A stretch of DNA of 64,000 nucleotides from an uncultured Lachnospiraceae bacterium (GCA_937920345.1 CALGVA010000011.1:1-64000); one strand, 5' to 3'. Counted from the stretch's first letter, positions 45,287 to 55,635 are shown. A program made the numbers and translations. The notes: generated by a model from the letters alone, not told the origin.

Positions 45287-46174
45287 ATGCTTCGTATCAT
45301 TACAGACTCTGCAAGCGATCTGCCGCAGAATTATATAGAACAGCATAAACTGCATGTGATTCCGACGCCGGTCGTGATTGACGATGTCGATTATTTTGAC
45401 GGTAAGACCATTCATACGGAAGAATTTTATCATATACTGGACGATATCAAACGGGACGTTAAAACCTATCATATCAATCCCGCAATGTTTACGGATGTCT
45501 TTACTCCCTACGCCGAAGCGAAGGATCAGGTCATATATCTGTGTTTCTCCACAGGTATCGCAGGAACCTATAATGCCGCCAATATCGCTAAGAATAACGT
45601 GCTGGAAGAATATCCGGACTTCGACCTGACGATCATCGACTCGAAATGCGCTTCCGCGGGCTTCGGCCTGCTGGTTAATAAACTGGTGACCATGTTGGAG
45701 AAGGGGGCTTCCAAAGAAGAAATCACAGAAGCCGCAGACTATTTTATCTCTCATATCAGACATGTCTTTACGGTTGAGACTCTGGCCTATCTGATCAAGG
45801 GCGGCCGGCTCACCAGACTTAAGGGTACACTGGCGGAGACGCTGGACATGAAACCCGTTCTGATCGTAAATGAAGAGGGCGCACTTGCCGTCATCAAGAC
45901 TGTCCGCGGCAGGAAGAAATCACTGCGCTATCTCATTGACTACGCCAAAGAACATATCTATCAGCCCGGGCAGCAGACGATCGCGCTCTGTCACGGTGAA
46001 GACATGGATTCCCTTAATTTCGTGAATAATATGGTACAGGAGGCCTTTCATCCGAAAAAGACCGTCGTATCTGTCGTGGGCTGTGCCATCGGTGCGCACA
46101 CCGGTCGCGGGATCGTCGGCTTCTGTTTCTTTGATGCAGACGACGGTAAATTCGCAAAATATTTTACAGACTGA
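45287..46174 (+). CDS. degV: DegV-family fatty-acid-binding protein
   Basis: 295 residues. DegV/FakB proteins bind fatty acids and hand them to the FakA kinase. Markers are IITDSASDLP, the strand-turn YLCFSTGIAGTYNAA, SKCASAGFGLLV and the C-terminal GCAIGAHTGRGIVGFCFF. The start at 45287 follows GGAG at 8 bp. fakA is not in the window. The next gene begins 25 bp downstream. Confidence 0.92.
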   Translation: MLRIITDSASDLPQNYIEQHKLHVIPTPVVIDDVDYFDGKTIHTEEFYHILDDIKRDVKTYHINPAMFTDVFTPYAEAKDQVIYLCFSTGIAGTYNAANIAKNNVLEEYPDFDLTIIDSKCASAGFGLLVNKLVTMLEKGASKEEITEAADYFISHIRHVFTVETLAYLIKGGRLTRLKGTLAETLDMKPVLIVNEEGALAVIKTVRGRKKSLRYLIDYAKEHIYQPGQQTIALCHGEDMDSLNFVNNMVQEAFHPKKTVVSVVGCAIGAHTGRGIVGFCFFDADDGKFAKYFTD

Positions 46175-46198
46175 GCACATTTGAAATGGAGTTTTCAT

Positions 46199-47443
46199 AT
46201 GGATGAGCATCACACTTACACTTATTTAGAAACCGACGGAGAATTTAAGATGCGGGAACTGGACCGGGGAGATCTGGAACAGTTTAATGCCTTGTTACAA
46301 TATGCTTTTCAGGTCACTTCTTACGATCTGTTCCAGACCGGCTGGGAACAGGATGAGATCAAATATGCCAAACGGCCGATTCTGGAGGAAGCATACGTGA
46401 TCGGATGGTTCTATCACGACAAACTGGCCTCCATGATCGTCGTCTACTCCATGAAAGTCAATATTCACGACACAATCATGGATATGGGCGGTATCACCGG
46501 CGTCGCCACCTATCCGGAATACACCGGCCGCGGTCTGATTCACTCCCTGATGGAGCGCGCGCTGAATTACATACATGATCAGAAGATGCTGATTTCTTTT
46601 CTCTATCCCTACTCCATCCCTTTTTACCGCAAGATGGGCTGGGAGATCGTATCCGACAAACTCTCCTTTACCGTCAAAGACACACAGCTTCCGAAAGCGA
46701 TCCCTGTGGACGGTATGGTCGAGCGTGTCAGCCTGGATTCCGAGGATTATCGTAATGTACATTCCTATTTTGCTCTGCAGAAACACGGCGCGCTGATCCG
46801 CGATGCATTGGCATGGGAGGAATACTGGCGCTGGGACAACGAAGATATCATCGCTGCGGTCTATTACAGCAAAGAACACAAACCGCTTGGTTATGTGGTA
46901 TACTATATCGCAAATGAGATTTTTCACATCAAGGAAATGGTCTACTTGAATATAGAGGCCAATCACGGGCTCTGGAACTATATCAGTGCACATTTCTCCA
47001 TGATCACCCAGGTACAGGGCGACAATTATTCCGGCGAGCCGATGGCATATCTGTTCGAAGACAGCGAAATCACCGAGACGATCTCGCCGTATATCATGGC
47101 GCGGATTATAGATGTCAGGGAGTTCCTGTCAGAGTATCCTTTTCAGATACAGCCCGAAGATCTCAAACTTCATTTCAGGGTGCATGATGAGATGGCACCA
47201 TGGAATGAGGGTGACTATCTCGTCTCATGGCACGACGGCAGGACCATCTGCGAGCGCGTCGATGACAACCAGTCGATCAACGTGGTAGAACTGTCGGTCA
47301 ACACGCTGACGACTATGCTGATGGGCTACAAAAGGCCATCCTATCTGTACGAACACGAGAAAATTCAGACCGAGTACTATATGCTCACATGGCTGGAACG
47401 CATCATTCCCGTAGAGAAAGCATATTTTTCAGATTACTTTTAG
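46199..47443 (+). CDS. Eis-like GNAT N-acetyltransferase
   Basis: About 414 residues. An N-terminal GNAT fold with the acetyl-CoA loop ATYPEYTGRGLIHSLMERAL, a second GNAT-like part, and a C-terminal sterol-carrier-like domain (SINVVELSVNTLTTMLMGYK). Eis proteins acetylate aminoglycosides or other amines; the substrate here is unknown. The start at 46199 has GGAG at 7 bp; a TTG six codons earlier is less likely. Likely co-transcribed with degV. Confidence 0.85.
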   Translation: MDEHHTYTYLETDGEFKMRELDRGDLEQFNALLQYAFQVTSYDLFQTGWEQDEIKYAKRPILEEAYVIGWFYHDKLASMIVVYSMKVNIHDTIMDMGGITGVATYPEYTGRGLIHSLMERALNYIHDQKMLISFLYPYSIPFYRKMGWEIVSDKLSFTVKDTQLPKAIPVDGMVERVSLDSEDYRNVHSYFALQKHGALIRDALAWEEYWRWDNEDIIAAVYYSKEHKPLGYVVYYIANEIFHIKEMVYLNIEANHGLWNYISAHFSMITQVQGDNYSGEPMAYLFEDSEITETISPYIMARIIDVREFLSEYPFQIQPEDLKLHFRVHDEMAPWNEGDYLVSWHDGRTICERVDDNQSINVVELSVNTLTTMLMGYKRPSYLYEHEKIQTEYYMLTWLERIIPVEKAYFSDYF

Positions 47444-47522
47444 GATATATATGCAAATGCAAAGCATATACTGACATATTTAAAATAAGAAAAAGATATA
47501 CACAAGGAGGAGGAGTTTATAC

Positions 47523-49163
47523 ATGTACGAATGCCCCAACTGCGGCAGTAACCTGAAATTTGATATTGCCGCCCAGCAGATGCTATGCAGTTACTGCAAC
47601 ACTACTGTAGACCCGTACAGTATTCAGAGCGATTATGCCGCCGAGGAAAGCCAGGAATACGACGTGACGATCTATAGCTGCTCACAGTGCGGTGCCGAGC
47701 TTTTGAGTGAAGATACCACCGCCGCTACTTTCTGCAGCTTTTGCGGTTCTACAGCTATTTTAGACAGCAGGATCGGCAAGAGCCGCCGCCCTGTTCATAT
47801 TATTCCCTTTTCCAAGACAAAAGAGGACTGCAAGGCTTCCTATGCCCGGATGATGCGGCGTGCCATCTTCGCGCCGTCCGAACTGAAAGAACAGGAATAT
47901 ATCGAGAAATTCCGCGGAATCTATATGCCTTACTGGATCTATTCTTTTGAGAATCAGGGAAAAATCACCTTCCGCGGCAGTAAAAGTCATCAGGAAGGCG
48001 ATTATCTGATCACAAAGCACTATAATATCGTCAGCGAAATAGAGGCTTCTTATGAGGGGATTTCCTATGACGCCGCGGCTTCTTTTTCCGATGACCTGAG
48101 CAACGCTATCGCACCATATGATATGAAAGAAAGCAAGCGCTTTACGCCATCGTTTCTAAGCGGCTTCTATGCAGATCTCAGCGATGTGGACAGCCACGTG
48201 TACGAAGACGACGCCTGTGAACTGGCGACCGAGGACTGCTTCAGCAAACTGACGGACGACAGCGTATGTTCCCAGTATCATGTGAAGGATTACAAAAATG
48301 CGCCTTACCTGAAAAAAGCTTTACGCCCTCAATGTACCGCTTCGGAATCGGCTATGCTCCCGGTATGGTTCCTGTCTTACAGAAAAGGGGACCGGGTAGC
48401 CTACGCCGTAGTCAACGGGCAGACCGGTAAAGCGGCAGCAGACCTGCCCGTAGACAGGAAAAAATACATAATCGGCTCCCTGCTGCTGGCGGTTCCGTTA
48501 TTTCTGATCCTCAATCTCGGGTTTACCATTACTCCCGGCGTTACTCTGATGCTGTCTGCGCTGCTGGCTTTCGTCTGCGCGATCGTCTCCACCTCTCAGA
48601 TGGCCCGGATCAAGGAGAAGGAAAACAGAGAGAATGATAAAGGCTACCTCTTTTCGAAACAGAAAAATGAAGAGGAAAACAGCGCCGCCGCCGGCAGCTG
48701 GGTCAATTATGCCGAAACCGGTCAGCCAAAACCATACGTGAAGTCCGCCGGCGTAACCAAAATAATGCAGATTATGATCAGCGTCCTGCTATTTACCGTT
48801 GTTATGCCCATTGTTATGATTATTGTGGCTTTTTGCGGCGGCAGCGCAGTCTCGTTGTTTGTGGTTTTCGCAGTCTTTGCCGTTTTTACATACATGATAT
48901 CATCCAATAAACTGTCAAAATATATGCGGAAAGGTATGTTGAAGGAAATGATGCCGGTACTGGTTAAGCCCGCCGCCTCAATCCTGCTTGCTATTGTGAT
49001 CAGCATATGGAACCCCGTTTCAGATCTGTATTATTACAGCGGAGCGGTTATCTCCATGGGCGCGGTCATCTGGACACTGATGGATATCATCGAAAGATAT
49101 AACGTACTGACCACGCGTAAATTACCGCAGTTTAACAGACGGGGAGGTGATGAGAATGCGTAG
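47523..49163 (+). CDS. Zinc-ribbon membrane protein
   Basis: 546 residues. Two zinc ribbons at the N-terminus (CPNCGSNLKF with CSYC, and CSQCGAEL with CSFCGS) are TFIIB-type. A soluble middle region follows (GIYMPYWIYSFENQG, PVWFLSYRKGDRVAYAVVNG), then about six C-terminal membrane helices. Function unknown; such proteins are often encoded beside TPM-domain genes, as here. GGAGGAGG precedes the start. The next gene overlaps its end by 8 bp. Confidence 0.82.
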   Translation: MYECPNCGSNLKFDIAAQQMLCSYCNTTVDPYSIQSDYAAEESQEYDVTIYSCSQCGAELLSEDTTAATFCSFCGSTAILDSRIGKSRRPVHIIPFSKTKEDCKASYARMMRRAIFAPSELKEQEYIEKFRGIYMPYWIYSFENQGKITFRGSKSHQEGDYLITKHYNIVSEIEASYEGISYDAAASFSDDLSNAIAPYDMKESKRFTPSFLSGFYADLSDVDSHVYEDDACELATEDCFSKLTDDSVCSQYHVKDYKNAPYLKKALRPQCTASESAMLPVWFLSYRKGDRVAYAVVNGQTGKAAADLPVDRKKYIIGSLLLAVPLFLILNLGFTITPGVTLMLSALLAFVCAIVSTSQMARIKEKENRENDKGYLFSKQKNEEENSAAAGSWVNYAETGQPKPYVKSAGVTKIMQIMISVLLFTVVMPIVMIIVAFCGGSAVSLFVVFAVFAVFTYMISSNKLSKYMRKGMLKEMMPVLVKPAASILLAIVISIWNPVSDLYYYSGAVISMGAVIWTLMDIIERYNVLTTRKLPQFNRRGGDENA

Positions 49164-50025
49164 GAATCATGTTATTCAACTCAGTATACTGATCGTAATT
49201 GTGGCAACGGCCGCCGCCGTTATTGCAGGCGTCTTGCATGCGCATAACAGGATCAAAGATTACTATGCTGATGAAACAGACAGTCTGTCGGAATATTACG
49301 CAGAGGAGGCGGTTTACCAGGATTCTTCCGCCGCATATGAAATGTATGTGAACCCCGAAACATCCTACCGCGTTATGATCGAAGACGAAGCACTGCTTCT
49401 TAATGATGAGGAAATGCAGGATCTTGCCGCGCTGATGCAGGAGATCACAGCCTACGGAAACGTGGCTTTTAAGACAATAGACAGTAACGGCGGCGGTACG
49501 GAATCTTATGCCCGCCGGTATTATCAGGAACAGTTCGGCACAGCCAGCGGAACCCTTTTTCTCATTGATATGGACAACCGTAATATATGGATTCACAGCG
49601 ACGGCGCCGTCTACAAAGTGATTACTACTTCTTATGCCAATACGATCACAGACAATGTTTACCGCCATGCATCCAACGGCGATTACTACGACTGCGCGGC
49701 ACAGGTATATGATCAGATTCTGACACTCCTGAAGGGGCAGAAAATCGCGCAGCCCATGAAATATATCAGCAATGTCTTACTTGCTCTCATCCTTGCTCTG
49801 CTGCTGAACTACGGATTGGTAAGTTTCTTCGCAAGAATCAGGAAACCTGGCAGAAAGGAACTTCTGTGTAACGGACAAAATCGGTTTCATTATACACAGC
49901 CAAGGGCGTTCTTCGTCCGGGAAAGCAGCACCTACAATCCTATCAGCAGTGGAAGCAGCAGTGGCGGAAGCGGCGGCGGTGGCGGCGGATGCCGCAGCGG
50001 CGGTGGCGGCGGGCACAGTTTTTAG
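49156..50025 (+). CDS. TPM-domain membrane protein
   Basis: 289 residues. An N-terminal helix (VIQLSILIVIVATAAAVIAG) anchors a TPM (YgcG-like) domain of about 90-210 with LLLNDEEMQDLAALMQEI and GTLFLIDMDNRNIWI. A second helix (ISNVLLALILALLLNYGLV) and a Gly/Ser-rich C-terminal tail end in GGGHSF. TPM domains have been linked to membrane quality control and phosphatase-like activity; the role here is unknown. The start follows GGGGAGG with 8 bp. Confidence 0.82.
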   Translation: MRRNHVIQLSILIVIVATAAAVIAGVLHAHNRIKDYYADETDSLSEYYAEEAVYQDSSAAYEMYVNPETSYRVMIEDEALLLNDEEMQDLAALMQEITAYGNVAFKTIDSNGGGTESYARRYYQEQFGTASGTLFLIDMDNRNIWIHSDGAVYKVITTSYANTITDNVYRHASNGDYYDCAAQVYDQILTLLKGQKIAQPMKYISNVLLALILALLLNYGLVSFFARIRKPGRKELLCNGQNRFHYTQPRAFFVRESSTYNPISSGSSSGGSGGGGGGCRSGGGGGHSF

Positions 50026-50100
50026 CACTATGCCTTAGAACGGCGGAAGATACTATACGGATAATGCGGCACGGTGTGGATCACCCCGTGCCATTGGCCG

Positions 50101-50133
50101 GGAGAGTGTGGAATCTAAGATTCCACACTCTCC
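50101..50133. terminator. Palindrome spanning the hemL stop codon
   Basis: A 15-bp perfect stem (GGAGAGTGTGGAATC and complement) has the hemL TAG at its loop. It lacks a T-run on the minus strand. A second stem, GGCACGG/CCGTGCC, lies at about 50069-50093 and may end the TPM transcript. Confidence 0.55.
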
Positions 50134-51380
50134 CTAATTGCCTCACAGGTCTTGTCTATCAGTTCATCCGAATGGGCATCCGATACGAACATAGCTTCAA
50201 ACTGAGACGGCGCCACATAGATTCCCCGCCCCAGCATCCTGTTAAAATAGTGCGCGAAAGCCGCTCTGTCGCATCGACATGCGTCTTCATAATTCGTTAC
50301 CCGGCCGGGTGCAAAGAATGCCGAGATCAGCGAACCTGCACGGTTTACGCTCAGGCCTGTCTGCCGGAAAGCCGCCTCCAGCTTCGCAGCCCTTCTGTCG
50401 ATCCGTTCATAGATTGCCGTATCTTCCATCAATATTTTCAGCGTCGTAATCCCCGCCGTCACTGCCACGGGATTACCCGACAATGTTCCCGCCTGATATA
50501 CCGATCCCAGAGGCGCCACGCTGGACATAATATCCCTTCTTCCTCCATAAGCCGCCAGCGGCATGCCACCGCCAACGATTTTGCCGAAGGTGTACAGATC
50601 TGCCGCAACGCCCGTATACTCTGTGGCGCCGCCAAGTGCCAGCCGGAATCCCGTAATGACCTCGTCAAAAATCAACAGCGCGCCATGCTCTGACGCGATG
50701 TTTCGCAGGAATTGCAGAAAACCATCCTTCGGCGGCACCACACCCATATTGGCTGCCACCGGCTCCACCACAACCGCCGCCACCTGCCCTCTGTTTTCTT
50801 CCAGCAGTCTTCGCACCGATTCTAGATCATTATATACTGCCGTCAGTGTGCTCGCCGCATAACCTGCCGGTACGCCCGCGCTGTCCGGTACCGACTGCGT
50901 CATAAGCCCGGAACCTGCCTTCACGAGCAGACCGTCAGAGTGTCCGTGGTAGTTGCCCGCAAATTTAATAATTTTATCTCTGCCCGTATATCCTCTCGCC
51001 ACCCGCACGGCACTCATCACAGCCTCGGTTCCGGAACTGACTAACCGTACCATCTCGACATTCGGCACACAGGTACAGATCAGTTCCGCCAGTTCCACCT
51101 CTCCGGCAGTCGGCGCGCCGAAGGTCAGACCCTTCTCACAGGTCTGCCGCACTGCCTCGATCACCTTAGGGTGTGCATGTCCCAGAATCCCCGGCCCCCA
51201 GGAACAGACATAATCCAGATACCGGTTGCCGTCCGCATCCATGAGCCACGGTCCCCCGGCCCGCTCCACGAAGAAAGGCTGTCCGCCTACTGCCGCAAAA
51301 GCCCGTACCGGAGAATTGACCCCGCCGGGAATCAGCGTCTTTGCTTTTCTAAAAAATTGTTCCGACCTCGTTGTAATCAT
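50115..51380 (-). CDS. hemL: Glutamate-1-semialdehyde 2,1-aminomutase
   Basis: PLP enzyme making 5-aminolevulinate in the C5 heme pathway. 421 residues. Visible are NSPVRAF, GNYHGHSDGLL, IFDEVITGFR and the PLP lysine in TFGKIVGGGMP. The last gene of the heme operon, it lies 91 bp after hemB. hemA is not in the window but is expected upstream beyond the right edge. Confidence 0.97.
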   Translation of the reverse strand: MITTRSEQFFRKAKTLIPGGVNSPVRAFAAVGGQPFFVERAGGPWLMDADGNRYLDYVCSWGPGILGHAHPKVIEAVRQTCEKGLTFGAPTAGEVELAELICTCVPNVEMVRLVSSGTEAVMSAVRVARGYTGRDKIIKFAGNYHGHSDGLLVKAGSGLMTQSVPDSAGVPAGYAASTLTAVYNDLESVRRLLEENRGQVAAVVVEPVAANMGVVPPKDGFLQFLRNIASEHGALLIFDEVITGFRLALGGATEYTGVAADLYTFGKIVGGGMPLAAYGGRRDIMSSVAPLGSVYQAGTLSGNPVAVTAGITTLKILMEDTAIYERIDRRAAKLEAAFRQTGLSVNRAGSLISAFFAPGRVTNYEDACRCDRAAFAHYFNRMLGRGIYVAPSQFEAMFVSDAHSDELIDKTCEAIRESVES

Positions 51381-51471
51381 TATTGTGGTCCCCCACTCCC
51401 GCCGCCGTTCTATACTTTCCTTTCACAGAAAGCTTCCGGTAAATTCAGCCTGTTGATATCACAGCCGTATG

Positions 51472-52428
51472 TCATAACCACTTCACCGCATCCAGCGCAT
51501 GATATGTAATGATGATCTGTGCCCCCGCCCGCTTCATGGCTGTCAGATTTTCCATTACGATCCGCTTCTCGTCGATCCACCCGTTGGCGGCTGCCGCCTT
51601 CACCATGGCATACTCGCCGCTCACATTATATACCGCCAGCGGCACTTTAAAAGTAAGCGCCGCCTCTTTTAACACATCCAGATATGCCAGCGCGGGTTTT
51701 ACCATCACAATATCCGCGCCCTCCTCTATATCCGCCGCGATCTCCCTGAGTGCCTCCTGTCCGTTGGCAAAATCCATCTGATAACTCTTACGGTCGCCAA
51801 AGCCCGGCGCAGAGTGGGCTGCATCGCGGAAAGGCCCGTAATAAGCAGACGCGAATTTGGCGCTGTAAGTCATGATCGGCATCTGTGTAAATCCTGCCTG
51901 ATCCAGTCCTTCCCGTATAGCCGCCACACGCCCGTCCATCATGTCGGAAGGCGCCGCCATATCCGCTCCGGCTTCGGCAAGGCTCACCGCCATCTTCACC
52001 AGATAAGGCAGCGTTTCATCATTTAGAATTTCTTCTCCGTGCACCATACCGCAATGTCCGTGAGAAGTATATTCACACAGGCAGATATCCACTACAATGT
52101 ATATTTCCGGATAATTTTCCTGGATATAACGGACTGCCCGCCGGGTGATCCCGTCCGCCGCATATGCCTGACTCCCTTGCGGGTCCTTGTGCCGCGGAAT
52201 CCCGAAAAGCATAATACCGCCGATTCCCGCCTCTTTTATCTGCTCCAGAATCTCTTCCAGACGGTCGATGGAATATTGATAGATTCCCGGCATGGACGCC
52301 ACCGGATTCTTGATGTTTTCCCCTTCTATCACAAAGACGGGATAGATGAAATCTTTCGGATGCAGCCTTGTCTCCTGCATCATGGAACGAATGCGCCCGT
52401 CTCTGCGCAGCCTTCTGAATCGGTACAT
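51472..52428 (-). CDS. hemB: Delta-aminolevulinic acid dehydratase (porphobilinogen synthase)
   Basis: Condenses two 5-aminolevulinates to porphobilinogen. 318 residues. The zinc site is DICLCEYTSHGHCGM, with the catalytic lysines in MTYSAKFASAYYGPF and VMVKPALAYLD. AAAAGGAG precedes the ATG. In related Clostridia it usually follows cobA-hemD directly; here about 8 kb of foreign-looking DNA intervenes, so it may depend on a new promoter. Confidence 0.97.
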   Translation of the reverse strand: MYRFRRLRRDGRIRSMMQETRLHPKDFIYPVFVIEGENIKNPVASMPGIYQYSIDRLEEILEQIKEAGIGGIMLFGIPRHKDPQGSQAYAADGITRRAVRYIQENYPEIYIVVDICLCEYTSHGHCGMVHGEEILNDETLPYLVKMAVSLAEAGADMAAPSDMMDGRVAAIREGLDQAGFTQMPIMTYSAKFASAYYGPFRDAAHSAPGFGDRKSYQMDFANGQEALREIAADIEEGADIVMVKPALAYLDVLKEAALTFKVPLAVYNVSGEYAMVKAAAANGWIDEKRIVMENLTAMKRAGAQIIITYHALDAVKWL

Positions 52429-52505
52429 GGTTTTCTCCTTTTACTGCTTATTTTAAAACATATAATAATTAAATTTTTGATTTCATTCCCATAACAGTAC
52501 TAATC

Positions 52506-55406
52506 TTACATAGCGTTTATAATATTAAGCAGACTTTGATAGCTGTCAACATCGTGATACTTAACCTTGCTCGTGGACATCTCATTAAACAACTTCTTTG
52601 CACATGAAATTTTCGCCTGCTCTATCGGTCTTAAATTAAGGCTTTCCATTGTACCTTTTGTTTCAGCAACAAAGAAAATATGTTTTACTTTACCTTCATA
52701 AAAAGCAATCGCCCAGTCGGGAGAGTAATTACCCACCGGAGTAGGAATCTTGAAAGTCCTCGGAAGCTTTGCATAAACACACACTTCGTCGGCACCATCC
52801 AAATCCTCCACAAATTTTCTCTCAATACTCTTATCCGCAGAACCGTCAGTAAACACATAATCCTGAATTGCTTTTTTTGCAAGGAAAGCATTGTCAAAAC
52901 TTTGTGTATGTTTTTCCGCTGTAAAAATTGTACTGTCATATTCCCCATCAACAGTATCATAAGAAATATGTTCAACTATCATGGTTGCTTTTTGTTCATT
53001 GATCAGTTTTACGACTTTAATAATGAACTCCTCCGGATTATTTTTGAACATATGCAATTTATCTATTCTGATACCCTGCAATATTGTAGATACCGTCTTG
53101 CGGGTAAGCACTGTTCCCTCTGCCACTTTACCAATAAGGTCATATTTAATCCGACTCGTCTCGGCATGTTTAAGCGTTTGCGTTTTTGTCCTTTCGCCGG
53201 TGAAGGAAGCTCCTCGTTCAATCTCATATTCATTCATCTCTGACTTCTGACGGCCAACAGTTGCTGTGTATTGAAGTTCAGATACAAACAGTTTTTCATC
53301 TATATGAGAAATTGCTTTCTTAATTAACTCATTACTGTCAAATTCAACAGTATAAGCATACTTATGATTGATTTCTTTCCAAAGAGCCTGAAATTCCTGC
53401 TTGGCAAAATTGTCGTTAAGTGGATTTTCTGTAATTTTGGTTTCATGTCCGTCCGTAAACATATCTTTCAGAACACTATCATCATAAACAGCCTGAATCA
53501 AGGTATGAATGCCTTCTGCCACAGGTTGCAGTTCTTCCGGGAATTCAGCAACTGTACCATTTCTTACCTCATGGCGATACTTATCTGTTACCTTACGCTT
53601 CACATCCACATATCCGTTTTGAATCAAATAAAACTCAATTAGATTCGCTTTATCTTCATCAATAAAGATGGATACATCATTCGCTTTGACATACTTTCCT
53701 TTAAAATATTCGCTGGTCGCAAATATTGGTCTGTCATAAAGAACTGTTTTAATATCTGACTGTAAATCAGATACAAATGTTTTGTAGCTCTCACTTGCAA
53801 CAACGGTCAACGTATTAATGTCATACACGGAGTCTCCACAATTTTGCACATCCATTCTGTTGCCATCTTGATTTACACAAAGACGCTGCCCGCGGCCTAC
53901 TTCCTGCCGTTTTGCCGTATTACTATCAGAATGCTTCAAAGTACATATTTGAAATACATTCGGATTATCCCATCCCTCACGAAGTGCTGAGTGAGAAAAG
54001 ATAAATCTCGTCGGCTCCTCAAAAGAAAGTAGTCTTTCTTTATTTTTCAGAATCAAGTCATAGGCAGATATATCGTCAGAATACTCACTACCGCGCTTTA
54101 ACTGACTGTCAATACTCTGGCCAGTCTTTTTATCAATACTGAAATACCCTTTATGAATAGCATTTACATCACTGCAAGTTGATTTCAAATATCTCTGATA
54201 AGGAGTGTCCAGCAAAGTTATATAATCGTTAAGAACGGTAATATATTCCTGTTCAAACATCTTTCCGTATTCGCCAAGAACTTCATTTCCATCCTCATCA
54301 TATTGACGATACTTCGCAACTTCGTCAATGAAAAATAAGGAAAGCGTCTTAATCCCCATATTATAGAGCTTTTCTTCTTTCTCAAAATGCGAAAGAATAG
54401 TTTCTCTTATCTGTATACGACGCATATCCTTCTCCGATACATCGCCCATAACATCCCCGGCTTTAATAACCTCACCATTTGTGAAGGAAACAGTCCCGAG
54501 AAGGGGATCAATTTCAGAAATAGTGTAGCCTTTATACTGCTCCATTCCCTGTGAAGTATAATATAAATCTTCATTGACACCAAGAATGCGTGTTTCACGG
54601 TTTATAGATTTCTTGTAACCAATTTCAAGCTCAATCTTCGCCATTGGCGGTTTCTTCGCCGACAACACAATCTGCTCAAGATACAAATAACTGTCCGTAC
54701 CTCTAAAGTTTTTTACTTCAAAGCCTTTGACCTCGATCTTTTTAACCAGCTTCTTATTAAATGCATCTAATGCATCTAACACATAAATAAGATTATGCTG
54801 TTTTGCATGGGTAGCTGAATAATTCAAGCTAAAAAGCGGGTTAAAATTTTTCAGTGCTTTTTGTGTGACATCTCCGCCCATCTTTTGCGGCTCATCCAAA
54901 ACGATAATTGGTCTATTTGCCTTGATCACATCAATCGGTCGCCTAGAACCGAACTCATCACGCTTTGAATAAATAATACGAGCTTCCTTGCTTCGTCCAT
55001 CCTCCTTAAGTGAAGAAGCAAACGCCTGTGTATTGATTATCATTACATTAATACCAACTCCTGATGAAAAATTATCAAGTTGATTCAAATTTGAACTATT
55101 GTAAATAAAGAAACGAGCTTTTTTCCCATAATGCTCCATAAAATGATCCGTGGTAATCTCAAAAGTTTTCTTCACACCCTCGCGAATAGCAATACTTGGA
55201 ACAACTACAATAAACTTGCTCCAGCCATAATGCTTATTCAATTCAAACATTGTCTTGATATATACATATGTTTTACCTGTTCCGGTTTCCATTTCAATAT
55301 CGAGGCTTATGCGCCCTAAATCCTTTATCAAGGAAGGGGACAGCTTAATATTATTCTGACTCGCAAAGTTCTGCTTAACAGAGCGTGTTATTTCGTATCT
55401 TGCCAT
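52506..55406 (-). CDS. Type III restriction endonuclease-like helicase (Res), N-terminally shortened
   Basis: 966 residues. SF2 helicase motif I METGTGKTYVY (about 39-49), DExx box IIVLDEPQ, motif III NYSATHA and motif VI QEVGRGQRLC are present. The C-terminal PD-(D/E)XK nuclease has SPDWAI and FVAETKG. Helicase motif I lies only about 40 residues from the start, whereas Res proteins normally carry some 80-100 more residues including the Q-motif region. No Shine-Dalgarno site precedes the ATG and an in-frame stop lies just upstream. No Mod methylase gene is nearby. It may be a decayed type III system or a helicase-nuclease recruited for another use. Confidence 0.85.
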   Translation of the reverse strand: MARYEITRSVKQNFASQNNIKLSPSLIKDLGRISLDIEMETGTGKTYVYIKTMFELNKHYGWSKFIVVVPSIAIREGVKKTFEITTDHFMEHYGKKARFFIYNSSNLNQLDNFSSGVGINVMIINTQAFASSLKEDGRSKEARIIYSKRDEFGSRRPIDVIKANRPIIVLDEPQKMGGDVTQKALKNFNPLFSLNYSATHAKQHNLIYVLDALDAFNKKLVKKIEVKGFEVKNFRGTDSYLYLEQIVLSAKKPPMAKIELEIGYKKSINRETRILGVNEDLYYTSQGMEQYKGYTISEIDPLLGTVSFTNGEVIKAGDVMGDVSEKDMRRIQIRETILSHFEKEEKLYNMGIKTLSLFFIDEVAKYRQYDEDGNEVLGEYGKMFEQEYITVLNDYITLLDTPYQRYLKSTCSDVNAIHKGYFSIDKKTGQSIDSQLKRGSEYSDDISAYDLILKNKERLLSFEEPTRFIFSHSALREGWDNPNVFQICTLKHSDSNTAKRQEVGRGQRLCVNQDGNRMDVQNCGDSVYDINTLTVVASESYKTFVSDLQSDIKTVLYDRPIFATSEYFKGKYVKANDVSIFIDEDKANLIEFYLIQNGYVDVKRKVTDKYRHEVRNGTVAEFPEELQPVAEGIHTLIQAVYDDSVLKDMFTDGHETKITENPLNDNFAKQEFQALWKEINHKYAYTVEFDSNELIKKAISHIDEKLFVSELQYTATVGRQKSEMNEYEIERGASFTGERTKTQTLKHAETSRIKYDLIGKVAEGTVLTRKTVSTILQGIRIDKLHMFKNNPEEFIIKVVKLINEQKATMIVEHISYDTVDGEYDSTIFTAEKHTQSFDNAFLAKKAIQDYVFTDGSADKSIERKFVEDLDGADEVCVYAKLPRTFKIPTPVGNYSPDWAIAFYEGKVKHIFFVAETKGTMESLNLRPIEQAKISCAKKLFNEMSTSKVKYHDVDSYQSLLNIINAM

Positions 55407-55635
55407 ACATTTTTGTATTGAATATTTCTATATTTTTTCTATATCCATCTCGTTTCAAAAACTTTTAGTACCAAAACAGTACCAATAGCTATTTTCTTTA
55501 CTCATGATAGTTCGAGTGGTTTGCAGGTTGAATTTTTCAAACAAAGCCAGAACCACAATCCCACTATTAAAGTATAATATCTTCATGTTTTTTCGCAACA
55601 CATTTGTTATCTGAATGATCCTTTTTTCAATATTT
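55407..55635 (-). other. Gap before the Res gene
   Basis: AT-rich, no convincing gene. A short open frame reading toward Res has no binding site. It contains the tandem sequence TTGGTACT twice (minus strand, near 55463-55488), and AACAGTACCAAT (55475-55486), which nearly matches AACAGTACTAAT at 52493-52504 beyond the Res stop. Confidence 0.5.

Noticed and set aside
52506..55406. Complete type III restriction-modification system
   Set aside because: No Mod methylase is present and the Res N-terminus is missing, so only a Res-like protein is called.
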